From an uncultured Clostridia bacterium (GTDB taxonomy: Bacteria; Bacillota; Clostridia; Oscillospirales; Ruminococcaceae), in contig CANRFB010000026.1 in assembly GCA_947629785.1 (NCBI GenBank), positions 1 to 32,898 on the forward strand: a DNA stretch of 32,898 bases. Reading direction: 5' to 3'. The notes beneath the pieces were generated by a model. It had not been told where the DNA came from and searched no databases. It was given only the letters and a program-made list of their open reading frames with translations. Made by a program: the position numbers and the translations under genes. This document shows, in pieces, positions 14,754-22,082 of this stretch. Position 1 is the stretch's first letter. Every line of letters starts with the position of its first letter.

Positions 14754-16967
14754 ATGAACTTTATAAAGAACATTACAGCATTTATAATAGCTCTTACGGC
14801 TGCATTGATGTTTGTATCCGTAAATGTTTTTGCTGATGATCTCTGCGGCAGTGCTGTGCCCGATAATGTCATATCCGATAATTCGGAAAGCTCCGGAAAT
14901 TCCGATGGCGGCGCTGTTCCTCCGTCCGCAGACTCCGGTGACGATAATATAACAGGAAACGAAATTCCGGAGCCTGAAATTTCCGGCAGCCCCGAAGAAA
15001 ATGACGATGATAAAAACAATATCTTATCCGGAGATACAAGTTCCGATCTTCCGGAACAGGATCCTGCGAATGATGGATATACCGATGATACGGACGGTTC
15101 ATCATCTGAAACAGTTGATACTGATAATAACAACGATAATAATGACTCTGATAACAATTATGAGGAAAACAATGACAATAATGAAGAACAGAGCGGAAAC
15201 GGCGGGAATACAGATGATCCGGCAGTTCCCGATGCCGATCCTGCCGATCCTGCCGAGCCCGTTACTCCCGATGAAAACACCGGCAACAGCAATGTTTCGG
15301 GAGAAAATGATCCCGCCGCACCCGATGGTTCTTCTGATACGGACAATGACAGCAGCGATAATGAAAACGAAAACCACGACAATGTTGTTCCCGATATTTC
15401 AGACGAAAATACCGACATCGGCAACAATGTAAATGATGACGAAGTTTCAGATAATGGCAGCGAAACGGCTCCCGACAGTTCTTCCGATACGGACGAAAAC
15501 AGCGGTTCCGGTTCCGGTATTCCAAGCGAAACTCCGCCGTCTGTTCCCAGTGTGCCTGAAATACCCTATCAGCCGTCTTATCCGTCATATGATACAAATT
15601 CTGATACCGGATACGAAGATAATGACAATACCGGAACTGACAATGAAATTTACGAAAATGAAGATACACCAGACAGCGAAAATGATGTAGACGCCGATAC
15701 TTCCGTTCCTGATGACAATGATGAGATTCTTGACAATGATGCCGCAGATAATGAGATCCCCGATCCTGAGATAGCAGATCCGAATGAAAATGAGATCCTT
15801 GACGATGAAAATGAACCTACCGCTGATGTTCAGGATAAACCGTCCTGCGATGAACCCGACGCGGCTGATGACATCGATGCTCCGGCTGATACAGATGATA
15901 ATGGAAAAGAGGACAAGGATACTTCTTCCGATGATGAAATGATTTCTGACGAAAACGATACATCAGATACATCAGATGATGAAAATGAAACTTCCGACAG
16001 CACTGAGGACGAATCTTCCGAAGATGACGCCGACGCTGCTGAAGATGATTCCGAAGCTGACGAAACCGAAGATGAAAGCAATATTGTCGATGATAATCCT
16101 GTTATCATTGTAACTTTGCCTGCTTCTATCAATATTATCCTGAATCCTTATCATCTTAAAACACCATTGGGCGGAACTGTAAGCACCGATTCTGTTGTAA
16201 GTGACGAATACACCATAACAAACAGCAGCAGCTGCGCAGTAAACATAAATGCTGAAGTCACTGCGTTTACTTCTGACGGGGTAATTTTGTCATCTGTTCC
16301 GCTGGACGGCAGTGAAATGTCAAAATCATTGTTTATGTACATTGAAGCTACCAATGTTAAGGGTCAGTATTGCGGTATTTACTGCGGATATGACAATCAG
16401 CTTGCTTTTGGAAATGAAACACAGAATAAGAATATATTGAATTTGGGCAGCGGCATTGACGGTGATGTTGAAGGCTATTTTAAGATATGCGGTCAATTAT
16501 CGCCAAATGCTAAGTGGACTGACCTTGATATAGTTTCACTTGTAATTACATTGAGTATTGAACCTGTATCCGAGGAAACTGTTGAAGAAGATCCAGCTGC
16601 TGACGAAGATGAAGTTACCGATGACGTTGACGAAAGTGAAATCACCGATACCGTTGACGAAAGTGAAATCACCGATACCGTTGATGAAAGCGAAGTTACT
16701 GATACCGTTGATGAAAGTGAAATCACCGATACCGTTGATGAAAGCGAAATCACCGATACCGTTGACAAAAGCGAAGTTACTGATACCGTTGACGAAAGCG
16801 AAGTTACCGATACCGTTGATAACGGTTCAGATGATTCTGATGATGAAGCGGCGGATTCTGATGAATCTGATACTGCTTCCGAAAATACTGAAAATACGGA
16901 AGATGATACCGGTTCCGATAGCATAGTTCCTGATGATATTGAAAATTCTCCTGAACAGGCTGAATGA
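14754..16967 (+). CDS. Large secreted acidic low-complexity protein with a folded domain and 9-residue repeats
   Basis: A 737-residue protein. A signal peptide (residues 1-27, VNVFA before the mature start) targets it outside. Residues about 28-445 are low-complexity Asp, Asn, Ser, Glu and Pro, with a Pro-rich patch (PPSVPSVPEIPYQPSYPSY). Residues about 448-607 form the only ordered-looking domain, rich in beta-strand patterns (VTLPASINIILNPY, YTITNSSSCAVNINAEV, SLVITLSIEP). Seven repeats of VDES-E-I/V-TDT follow (16626-16814), then an acidic tail. No LPXTG motif, transmembrane anchor or known wall-binding repeat is visible, so it is probably released or bound electrostatically or through calcium. 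Asp is mostly GAT here, whereas neighbours favour GAC. Function not recognised; candidates are a cell-surface spacer or matrix protein. Confidence 0.75.
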   Translation: MNFIKNITAFIIALTAALMFVSVNVFADDLCGSAVPDNVISDNSESSGNSDGGAVPPSADSGDDNITGNEIPEPEISGSPEENDDDKNNILSGDTSSDLPEQDPANDGYTDDTDGSSSETVDTDNNNDNNDSDNNYEENNDNNEEQSGNGGNTDDPAVPDADPADPAEPVTPDENTGNSNVSGENDPAAPDGSSDTDNDSSDNENENHDNVVPDISDENTDIGNNVNDDEVSDNGSETAPDSSSDTDENSGSGSGIPSETPPSVPSVPEIPYQPSYPSYDTNSDTGYEDNDNTGTDNEIYENEDTPDSENDVDADTSVPDDNDEILDNDAADNEIPDPEIADPNENEILDDENEPTADVQDKPSCDEPDAADDIDAPADTDDNGKEDKDTSSDDEMISDENDTSDTSDDENETSDSTEDESSEDDADAAEDDSEADETEDESNIVDDNPVIIVTLPASINIILNPYHLKTPLGGTVSTDSVVSDEYTITNSSSCAVNINAEVTAFTSDGVILSSVPLDGSEMSKSLFMYIEATNVKGQYCGIYCGYDNQLAFGNETQNKNILNLGSGIDGDVEGYFKICGQLSPNAKWTDLDIVSLVITLSIEPVSEETVEEDPAADEDEVTDDVDESEITDTVDESEITDTVDESEVTDTVDESEITDTVDESEITDTVDKSEVTDTVDESEVTDTVDNGSDDSDDEAADSDESDTASENTENTEDDTGSDSIVPDDIENSPEQAE
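16626..16814 (+). repeat. 27-bp coding tandem repeat, seven copies
   Basis: Seven in-frame units of GTTGACGAAAG(T/C)GAA..., each encoding VDESEITDT or a variant (V for I; one K for E). Copies differ mainly at synonymous positions (GAC/GAT, AGT/AGC), so the array is partly diverged. Copy number may vary between strains. Confidence 0.9.
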
Positions 16968-16994
16968 TATTTCTGATTAGTGTTTATGTTTTTC

Positions 16995-17017
16995 AGACTC
17001 TTAAAACGGGTCTTTTT
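16995..17017 (+). terminator. Terminator after the acidic protein gene
   Basis: Stem AGACTC / GGGTCT (one G-T pair) with a 7-nt loop and a T5 run, about 28 nt after the stop codon. Confidence 0.75.
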
Positions 17018-17077
17018 GTGTTGCTGTTTTGCGGATATGCTGTTGGCTGTCCGTTTTTTATTTTTATTGAAAAATTC

Positions 17078-17106
17078 TTGACATTATAGTAAAAATATGT
17101 TAAAAT
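17078..17106 (+). promoter_or_regulatory. Promoter of the two-TM repeat protein gene
   Basis: Perfect -35 TTGACA (17078-17083), 17-bp spacer, -10 TAAAAT (17101-17106), then AAAGGGG before ATG 17143. Confidence 0.82.
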
Positions 17107-17142
17107 ATCATAGAATCATGAACAACTGAAAGGGGTAAAAAA

Positions 17143-18549
17143 ATGAATAAATTACGGCTTATCATTCTGGCGCTTGTATTCCTCATAATGGGCGGCGGAC
17201 TTACTATATCGGGAGTTTCCGATATTATCAAAATAGGCGGAGATATTCCCGACTTTAACTTTGAAAGTATTGCGGACATACAGAAAGGCGATTTTGCTGC
17301 CGGCTATATCGCAAACATCTACGACTGCTACGCCGGCGAAACTACTACAAATACAACTATGGGTATAGAAACATCTTCTTATACCTCGCGGGAATATTTT
17401 ATAATGCCCCTTGTGAACGATAAAGACCTTGGAAATGATATGTTCATATCGGTTTCCGTGTCCGATAAAGAGGACAGGGACCTGCTTTATGCCATATGTG
17501 ACGCTACATACGAATACCTTGACGGAAACGAAGATGCAGATTTTCCGGAAATGGCGTTTCTGGGGCGTGCGGCAGTCCTTGACGACGAACTTATGGGGTA
17601 TATGGCGGACTGGTTCGAGGAAGCCGGGTATTTCGAGGGCGGACGTTCAGAAGCCATGGCGCATATAATTCCCTATGACTTGATGCTTTACAACCCCAAC
17701 AGCGCATATATAAGTCTTGTTGTGGGGCTTATAATGATAGCTGCGGTAATTGTTGCGGCAATAATAATTTTCCACATATCCAAAGGCAAAACCAAGCAGG
17801 ACAACCCCGCGGAAAATCAGGAATTTACCGGCTACACTCAGGTGAATTCCGAGCCTGCACCCGCTCCCGAATTTCCCGCTCCCGAAACTTCCGCTCCCGA
17901 AAACATTGGTTTTGCGGAAAATGATTACAGTCAGCCCGATATTCCCCAGCCAATTGACGCGGACGCGTTTTTTGCCAAGCCGGAAAAGCCCAAGCCCGTT
18001 CGGGAAGAACAGCCTGCCGCTCCCGCCGCAAATCAGTCAAGCGAGATAGAAACCGCGGGAATGGACGCTGAAAAGGTTCTCCGAGAGCAGGAAGAAGCCG
18101 CCGCTTTACAGCAGAAACCCACCGCCACAAGCGAGGGCATAGAAACCGGCGAACTCAACGCGGAACAGGTTCTTTACGAGCAGGAACAGGCACTTGAAGC
18201 TTCCCGTAAACCCACTGTAACGAGTGAGGGTATAGAAACCGGCGAACTCAACGCGGAACAAGTTCTTTACGAACAGGAACAGGCACTTGAAGCTTCCCGA
18301 ACGCCCGTAGAAACAAGCGAGGGCATAGAAACCGGCGAACTCAACGCGGAGCAGGTTCTTTACGAGCAGGAACAGGCATTGGCGGCAACGCACAAAACCA
18401 CCGTTACCGGGGAGGGAATAGACACTTCCGGACTGGACATGGGCGGGCTTGAATATTTTGAAGCGGCTGCCGAGGAGAACGATGATATTTTTGAATTTTC
18501 CAACGACCTTGACTATGATGTCAACGCTTCGGAAATCAAAATTGACTAA
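17143..18549 (+). CDS. Two-transmembrane protein with a repeat-containing cytoplasmic tail
   Basis: A 468-residue protein not assigned to a known function. TM1 is at about residues 5-28 (LIILALVFLIMGGGLTISGV) and TM2 at about 189-212 (SLVVGLIMIAAVIVAAIII). The 160 residues between them are probably extracytoplasmic, with two Cys (C62, C119). HISKGKTK after TM2 is a positive stop-transfer, placing the C-terminal 255 residues inside. That tail is Pro/Glu/Ala-rich, then has three nearly identical 31-residue repeats (EGIETGELNAEQVLYEQEQA...) with diverged flanking units, likely helical. The gene has its own promoter and follows the acidic secreted protein. Its stop codon lies inside a perfect hairpin. 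A membrane scaffold or sensor is possible, but this is speculation. Confidence 0.72.
   Translation: MNKLRLIILALVFLIMGGGLTISGVSDIIKIGGDIPDFNFESIADIQKGDFAAGYIANIYDCYAGETTTNTTMGIETSSYTSREYFIMPLVNDKDLGNDMFISVSVSDKEDRDLLYAICDATYEYLDGNEDADFPEMAFLGRAAVLDDELMGYMADWFEEAGYFEGGRSEAMAHIIPYDLMLYNPNSAYISLVVGLIMIAAVIVAAIIIFHISKGKTKQDNPAENQEFTGYTQVNSEPAPAPEFPAPETSAPENIGFAENDYSQPDIPQPIDADAFFAKPEKPKPVREEQPAAPAANQSSEIETAGMDAEKVLREQEEAAALQQKPTATSEGIETGELNAEQVLYEQEQALEASRKPTVTSEGIETGELNAEQVLYEQEQALEASRTPVETSEGIETGELNAEQVLYEQEQALAATHKTTVTGEGIDTSGLDMGGLEYFEAAAEENDDIFEFSNDLDYDVNASEIKID
18133..18411 (+). repeat. 93-bp coding tandem repeat, three near-identical copies
   Basis: Units begin at 18133, 18226 and 18319 (GAGGGCATAGAAACCGGCGA and variants) and encode 31 residues each; diverged half-units precede and follow. 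The nucleotide identity is high including at third positions, which points to recent duplication or gene conversion. Confidence 0.9.
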
Positions 18550-18571
18550 CAAGGCTAAAGCCTTGTTAGTC
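18544..18571. terminator. Perfect 12-bp hairpin spanning the stop codon, no T-run
   Basis: GACTAACAAGGC - TAAA - GCCTTGTTAGTC. The TAA stop (18547-18549) is in the left arm. No T-tract follows; heptamer repeats begin at once. It may be a termination signal of another kind or a 3'-end stabilising hairpin. Confidence 0.65.
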
Positions 18572-18737
18572 AGAGTTGAAAGTTGAGAGTTAAGAGTTAA
18601 GATGTTGACATAAACCGTTAGTGTCCTTTTTCACAATTTAATTTTGCTGTATAATTTTACAGCTATTAAAATTTGAATGTTGAATTATCAGAGTTACTGC
18701 AATATCTCAACTCTCAACTCTCAAATCTCAACTCTCT
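18572..18737. repeat. Intergenic mosaic repeat R4 with core A
   Basis: Left heptamers GAGTTGA/GAGTTAA, core A (18601-18710: GATGTTGACATAAACCGTTA, then GCTGTATAATTTTACAGC, a 6-bp palindrome, then GAGTTACTGCAATATC), and right heptamers TCAACTC ending at about 18737. Core A matches the copy at 19079-19188 closely and, inverted, the copy in R1. Confidence 0.85.
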
Positions 18738-18812
18738 AAAAAGCCTTTGTGAAAGAGGAGATCGAATATACTAAAATTAACAAATATTACGGTAATCGGG
18801 GATATAGCCGAA

Positions 18813-19004
18813 ATGTTCGTTCTTATTGAGGGCAAAGAGGATATGGCATATCATTTGTCCGTAGACCTTGGCTCTGAAAGATATTCCGTAATTGATTCGG
18901 ATATTCCGGAAGAATACAAATTGTATGAACGTCAGGCGAGAATAGCGTTACTCGGCTATAAAGGCAAAACACTGCCAAAGACTGTCGGTTCAATGTGGCA
19001 CTAA
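18813..19004 (+). CDS. Small hypothetical protein isolated between two mosaic repeats
   Basis: At least 63 residues (from ATG 18813), with no recognised family. The sequence is mixed and charged (LSVDLGSERYSVIDSD, then YERQARIALLGYKGKTLPKT), not low complexity, so a real protein is plausible. The only ribosome site, AGAGGAG (18754-18760), is 52 nt before this ATG. It is 7 nt before an in-frame ATA (18768) that would add about 15 sensible residues (LKLTNITVIGDIAE). Either an unusual start codon is used, or the start was lost by mutation and the gene is decaying. It lies between repeats R4 and R5 with no promoter of its own. Confidence 0.45.
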   Translation: MFVLIEGKEDMAYHLSVDLGSERYSVIDSDIPEEYKLYERQARIALLGYKGKTLPKTVGSMWH

Positions 19005-19015
19005 GCACATCTCTC

Positions 19016-19302
19016 AATTCGTAATTCGTAATGCGTAATGCGTAATTAAAGAGTTGAGAGTTAAGAGTTAAGAGTGGAGTTATTGACATAAACCGTTAGC
19101 GTCCTTTTTCACAACTTAATTTTGCTGTATAATTTTACAGCTATTAAAAATTGAATGCCGGATTATCAGAGTTACTGTAATATCTCAACTTTAAATACTT
19201 TTGCAGATTTAACTTTGCTTTATCTCACGGCAGACATTAGGTTAGAAATCACTAAATAACACCTGAATGGGTGCAGGCTCAGCCTGCCTCTCAACTCTAT
19301 AT
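19016..19302. repeat. Composite mosaic repeat R5: CGTAATT heptamers, core A, then core B
   Basis: It starts with five CGTAATT/CGTAATG heptamers (19016-19048), followed by GAGTTGA heptamers, core A (19079-19188), and directly core B (19200-19302) with GCAGGCTCAGCCTGC at about 19273. The end, CTCTCAACTCTATAT, is identical to the end of R6 and runs straight into the ddh ribosome site. It shows that cores A and B can be joined in one element. No gene and no good promoter was seen in it. Confidence 0.85.
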
Positions 19303-19320
19303 AGAAAGGAAATGGTAAAA

Positions 19321-20310
19321 ATGAACAAGATCAGAATAGGAATTGCAGGTTACGGCAATCTCGGAAGAGGCGTCGAACTTGCCATCAGGCAGAACCCCGA
19401 CACGGAGCTTGCCTGCGTTTTCACAAGGCGCGATCCCAAAAGCGTAAAAATTCTCACGGAGGGCGTTTCCGTATGCCCCATAAGCGAAATTGCCGCCCAC
19501 AAAAGCGACATTGACGTGCTTATCCTTTGCGGAGGCAGCGCAACGGATCTGCCCGTTCAGGGACCGCAGCTTGCGGAAATGTTCAACACCATTGACAGCT
19601 TCGACACCCATGCGAAAATTCCCGAGTATTTCGCAAAGGTGGACGCTTCCGCAAAGAAAGGCGGCAACGTCAGCATAATTTCCGTGGGCTGGGATCCGGG
19701 AATGTTTTCAGTCGCAAGACTTTACGGAAACTGCATACTTCCCGAGGGAAAAGACTATACTTTCTGGGGGCGGGGCGTTTCACAGGGACACTCCGACGCT
19801 ATCCGCCGTGTTGAGGGCGTTGCCGACGGAAAGCAGTATACCATTCCCGTGGAAGCTGCCGTTGAAGCTGTAAGAAGCGGCGCAAATCCCGAACTTACCA
19901 CCCGTCAGAAGCATATCCGCGAATGTTTCGTAGTGGCAAAAGAGGGCGCGGACAAGGCAAAGATCGAATCAGATATAAAGAATATGCCCAACTATTTTGC
20001 AGATTACGACACCACGGTACATTTCATAACGCAGGAAGAACTTGACAGGGATCACAGTGCGATCCCCCACGGCGGATTCGTTATCCGCAGCGGAAAGACA
20101 GGCGTAAACGGCGAGACGGGACATATTGTGGAATACAATCTGAAACTTGGTTCAAACCCCGAATTTACTTCCAGCATACTTGTTGCTTACGCAAGAGCGG
20201 CATACAAGTTAAGCAAAGAGGGACAGAGCGGCGCAAGGACCGTATTCGATATTGCTCCGGCGTACCTCTCACCAAAGAGCGGCGACGAACTCAGGGCTTC
20301 AATGCTTTAA
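19321..20310 (+). CDS. ddh: meso-Diaminopimelate D-dehydrogenase
   Basis: A 329-residue NADPH-dependent enzyme that makes meso-diaminopimelate from tetrahydrodipicolinate and ammonia in one step, supplying lysine and peptidoglycan precursor. Evidence: N-terminal Rossmann motif IRIGIAGYGNLGRGVE, SVGWDPGMFSVARLYG, FWGRGVSQGHSDAIRRVEGV, and C-terminal GHIVEYNLKLGSNPEFTSS with AYARAAYKL. The length fits the family (about 326). An in-frame ATG at 19267 lies inside repeat R5 and another at 19312 is only 2 nt from the AAAGGA site; ATG 19321 is properly spaced. A terminator follows. Presence of ddh suggests the short DAP route in this organism. Confidence 0.95.
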   Translation: MNKIRIGIAGYGNLGRGVELAIRQNPDTELACVFTRRDPKSVKILTEGVSVCPISEIAAHKSDIDVLILCGGSATDLPVQGPQLAEMFNTIDSFDTHAKIPEYFAKVDASAKKGGNVSIISVGWDPGMFSVARLYGNCILPEGKDYTFWGRGVSQGHSDAIRRVEGVADGKQYTIPVEAAVEAVRSGANPELTTRQKHIRECFVVAKEGADKAKIESDIKNMPNYFADYDTTVHFITQEELDRDHSAIPHGGFVIRSGKTGVNGETGHIVEYNLKLGSNPEFTSSILVAYARAAYKLSKEGQSGARTVFDIAPAYLSPKSGDELRASML

Positions 20311-20328
20311 TTCTTAAAAAACTGCTTA

Positions 20329-20356
20329 AAAAAGCCGGCTTTTCAGTCGGCTTTTT
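20329..20356 (+). terminator. Terminator after ddh
   Basis: A perfect 9-bp stem AAAAAGCCG / CGGCTTTTT with a 10-nt loop and a terminal T5 run. Confidence 0.9.
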
Positions 20357-20396
20357 GACTTTTTCGGAAAAATTCTGAATAAATTTCCGTTTTGGG

Positions 20397-20425
20397 TTTA
20401 CAAAACGGAAAAAATGGTGTATAAT
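20397..20425 (+). promoter_or_regulatory. Promoter of the rsmD-coaD unit
   Basis: -35 TTTACA (20397-20402), 17-bp spacer, -10 TATAAT (20420-20425). AAGGAAG precedes ATG 20460. Confidence 0.8.
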
Positions 20426-20459
20426 ATATTAGCTATATAAAATTTAAGGAAGTACACAT

Positions 20460-21008
20460 ATGCGCGTTATAACCGGTTCCGCAAGAGGCAGACGCCTGAA
20501 AACTCTTGACGGCTTAGAAATACGTCCTACCGCCGATAAGGTGAAAGAAGCCGTTTTTTCAATAATACAATTCGATGTGGAGGGTTCCGCCGTTCTTGAC
20601 CTGTTTTCCGGTTCGGGACAGCTGGGAATTGAAGCCCTTTCAAGAGGCGCGAACAGCTGCGTTTTTGTGGACAGCAGCCGCGCTTCTCTGGGAATTACCA
20701 AGGAAAACATTGAGACAGTGGGGTTTTCCGACCGTGCAGTTACAGCAAATGCCGACGCCGCGGCTTATCTTAAAACCTGTAAGAAAACTTTCGATATTGC
20801 GTTCCTTGACCCGCCGTACAACAAGGGGATAATTCCCAAAATTCTGCCGCTTCTGTCGGAAAGAATGTCGGCGCGGGGAATTGCAGTCTGCGAACACGAA
20901 AAAGGTCTTGAACTTCCCGAACAGGCGGGGGAACTGAAAAAATACCGCCCTTACAGATACGGGAAAATTGAAGTTACGGTCTACAAATGCAGGCTTGATG
21001 AAGAATAA
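20460..21008 (+). CDS. rsmD: 16S rRNA (guanine966-N2)-methyltransferase
   Basis: A 182-residue SAM-dependent methyltransferase acting on G966 of 16S rRNA. Seen: N-terminal MRVITGSARGRRL and RPTADKVKEAVFSI, SAM-binding VLDLFSGSGQLGIEALSRGA, and the catalytic FLDPPYNKG. Length is typical. It is the first gene of a unit with coaD and a coiled-coil protein, the usual Firmicutes order (rsmD-coaD). Confidence 0.95.
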   Translation: MRVITGSARGRRLKTLDGLEIRPTADKVKEAVFSIIQFDVEGSAVLDLFSGSGQLGIEALSRGANSCVFVDSSRASLGITKENIETVGFSDRAVTANADAAAYLKTCKKTFDIAFLDPPYNKGIIPKILPLLSERMSARGIAVCEHEKGLELPEQAGELKKYRPYRYGKIEVTVYKCRLDEE

Positions 21009-21029
21009 ATTTCGGGAGGGATAAAGCGA

Positions 21030-21044
21030 TTCCAAAATTTGGAA
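21030..21044. repeat. Small palindrome between the ribosome site and ATG of coaD
   Basis: TTCCAAA-A-TTTGGAA, a perfect 7-bp inverted repeat around one base. It separates a strong SD-like GGGAGGG (21014-21020) from the coaD ATG (21055). It could be an operator, or an RNA hairpin that alters the distance to the start codon. The GGAA of its right arm is the only SD-like sequence near the ATG. Confidence 0.5.
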
Positions 21045-21054
21045 CGCTCATAAA

Positions 21055-21546
21055 ATGAACAAAAGAATTGCTGTCTGCCCGGGAAGTTTCGATCCGGTGA
21101 CTTTCGGGCACAGGGATATTTTCCAGAGGGCTTCCGCGCTTTTCGACAAGGTAATAATCCTTGTTTCGGTAAATGCCCTTAAAAACCCCAGTTTCACGGC
21201 GGTGGAGCGGGTAAAGCTCATAGAAAAAGTTACGGCTGACCTTGACAATGTTGTTATAGACATATGGGACGGGCTTCTGGCGGATTATGTTAAACAGGTA
21301 GGTGCCTGCGCCATTATAAAAGGTTTGCGGGCGGTCACCGACTTTGAATACGAATTCCAGCAGGCTTTGGCAAACAAGATACTTTACGACGGCGCGGAAA
21401 CGGTGTTCCTGACCACAAGTTCGGAGAATATGTACCTTTCCTCCAGTGTTGTGAAGCAGATAGCGTCTTTCGGCGGAGATATAAGCCATTTCGTGCCGGA
21501 ATGTATCCTTGACGACATAAAATCAAGGATAATGCAGAAACCGTAA
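21055..21546 (+). CDS. coaD: Phosphopantetheine adenylyltransferase
   Basis: A 163-residue enzyme converting 4'-phosphopantetheine and ATP to dephospho-CoA, the penultimate step of CoA synthesis. Nucleotidyltransferase motif PGSFDPVTFGHRDI at the N-terminus, GLRAVTDFEYEFQQA in the middle, and YLSSSVVKQIASFGGDI near the end are all diagnostic. ATG 21055 matches the family start, but its ribosome site is weak; the strong SD at 21014 is too far, and an in-frame stop at 21022 excludes an upstream ATG. It lies 46 nt after rsmD. Confidence 0.96.
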   Translation: MNKRIAVCPGSFDPVTFGHRDIFQRASALFDKVIILVSVNALKNPSFTAVERVKLIEKVTADLDNVVIDIWDGLLADYVKQVGACAIIKGLRAVTDFEYEFQQALANKILYDGAETVFLTTSSENMYLSSSVVKQIASFGGDISHFVPECILDDIKSRIMQKP

Positions 21547-21572
21547 ACAAATTTCAGAAAGGACAGGTAAAA

Positions 21573-22067
21573 ATGGTTATTGATGATATTCTTGATCTTA
21601 TGGACGAAATGCTCGACAGTGCCGCGTCGGTGCCGTTTTCGGTAAAGAAATCCATCATAGACGCCGACCAGATGCGGGATTACATCAACGAAATGCGCCT
21701 TAATCTTCCCGGTGAGATAAAAGAAGCGCGGCTTATCGTTATGGACAGGCAATCCATACTTACCACGGCAAACAAGACCGCCGACGATATTATCCGCCGC
21801 GCGGAAGAAAGAGCAAAGGTAATTGTTTCCAACGATGAAATAACCAAGGCGGCAAAAGCACGAGCAACGGATATTATCAATCAGGCGCAGGCTCGGGCAA
21901 AGGAAATAAAGAACGCGTCCAACAAATACATTGATGAAACGCTTATAAAGACAGAAGAATGCTTGCAGGCAAATCTTGCGGACGTTCGGAAAACACGGCA
22001 GGCGTTCCGTGCGCAGGACAGCCGCAGCAATCAGCAGGCGCAGCCCGCCAAAAAGCAGGGAAACTGA
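21573..22067 (+). CDS. Coiled-coil protein of the ATP-synthase-B/H-subunit-like type
   Basis: A 164-residue highly charged protein with no membrane segment. The first 45 residues (DDILDLMDEMLDSAASVPFS, DADQMRDYINEMRLNLP) resemble short clostridial proteins encoded after coaD and often labelled ATPase-like. The middle is a long Ala/Glu/Arg/Lys helix (TADDIIRRAEERAKVIVSND, AKARATDIINQAQARAKEI), like the stalk of F/V-ATPase peripheral subunits or DivIVA-type proteins. The C-terminus is Gln-rich and disordered. No ATPase genes are nearby, so the similarity is structural only. AAAGGA precedes ATG 21573; it follows coaD by 26 nt and precedes the RNase P RNA gene. Confidence 0.72.
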   Translation: MVIDDILDLMDEMLDSAASVPFSVKKSIIDADQMRDYINEMRLNLPGEIKEARLIVMDRQSILTTANKTADDIIRRAEERAKVIVSNDEITKAAKARATDIINQAQARAKEIKNASNKYIDETLIKTEECLQANLADVRKTRQAFRAQDSRSNQQAQPAKKQGN

Positions 22068-22082
22068 TTTTTCAAGTATAAA

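Noticed and set aside
15001-15690. Alternative-frame proteins within the acidic gene
   Set aside because: They are low-complexity translations (Ile/Met/Thr- or Ser/Leu-rich) of the Asp/Glu codon repeats in other frames.
18601-18660. Promoter in core A (TTGACA and TATAAT)
   Set aside because: The two boxes are about 38 bp apart, incompatible with a sigma-A promoter.
19267-19320. Upstream in-frame start of ddh
   Set aside because: It would translate repeat R5; ATG 19321 has the proper SD and family N-terminus.
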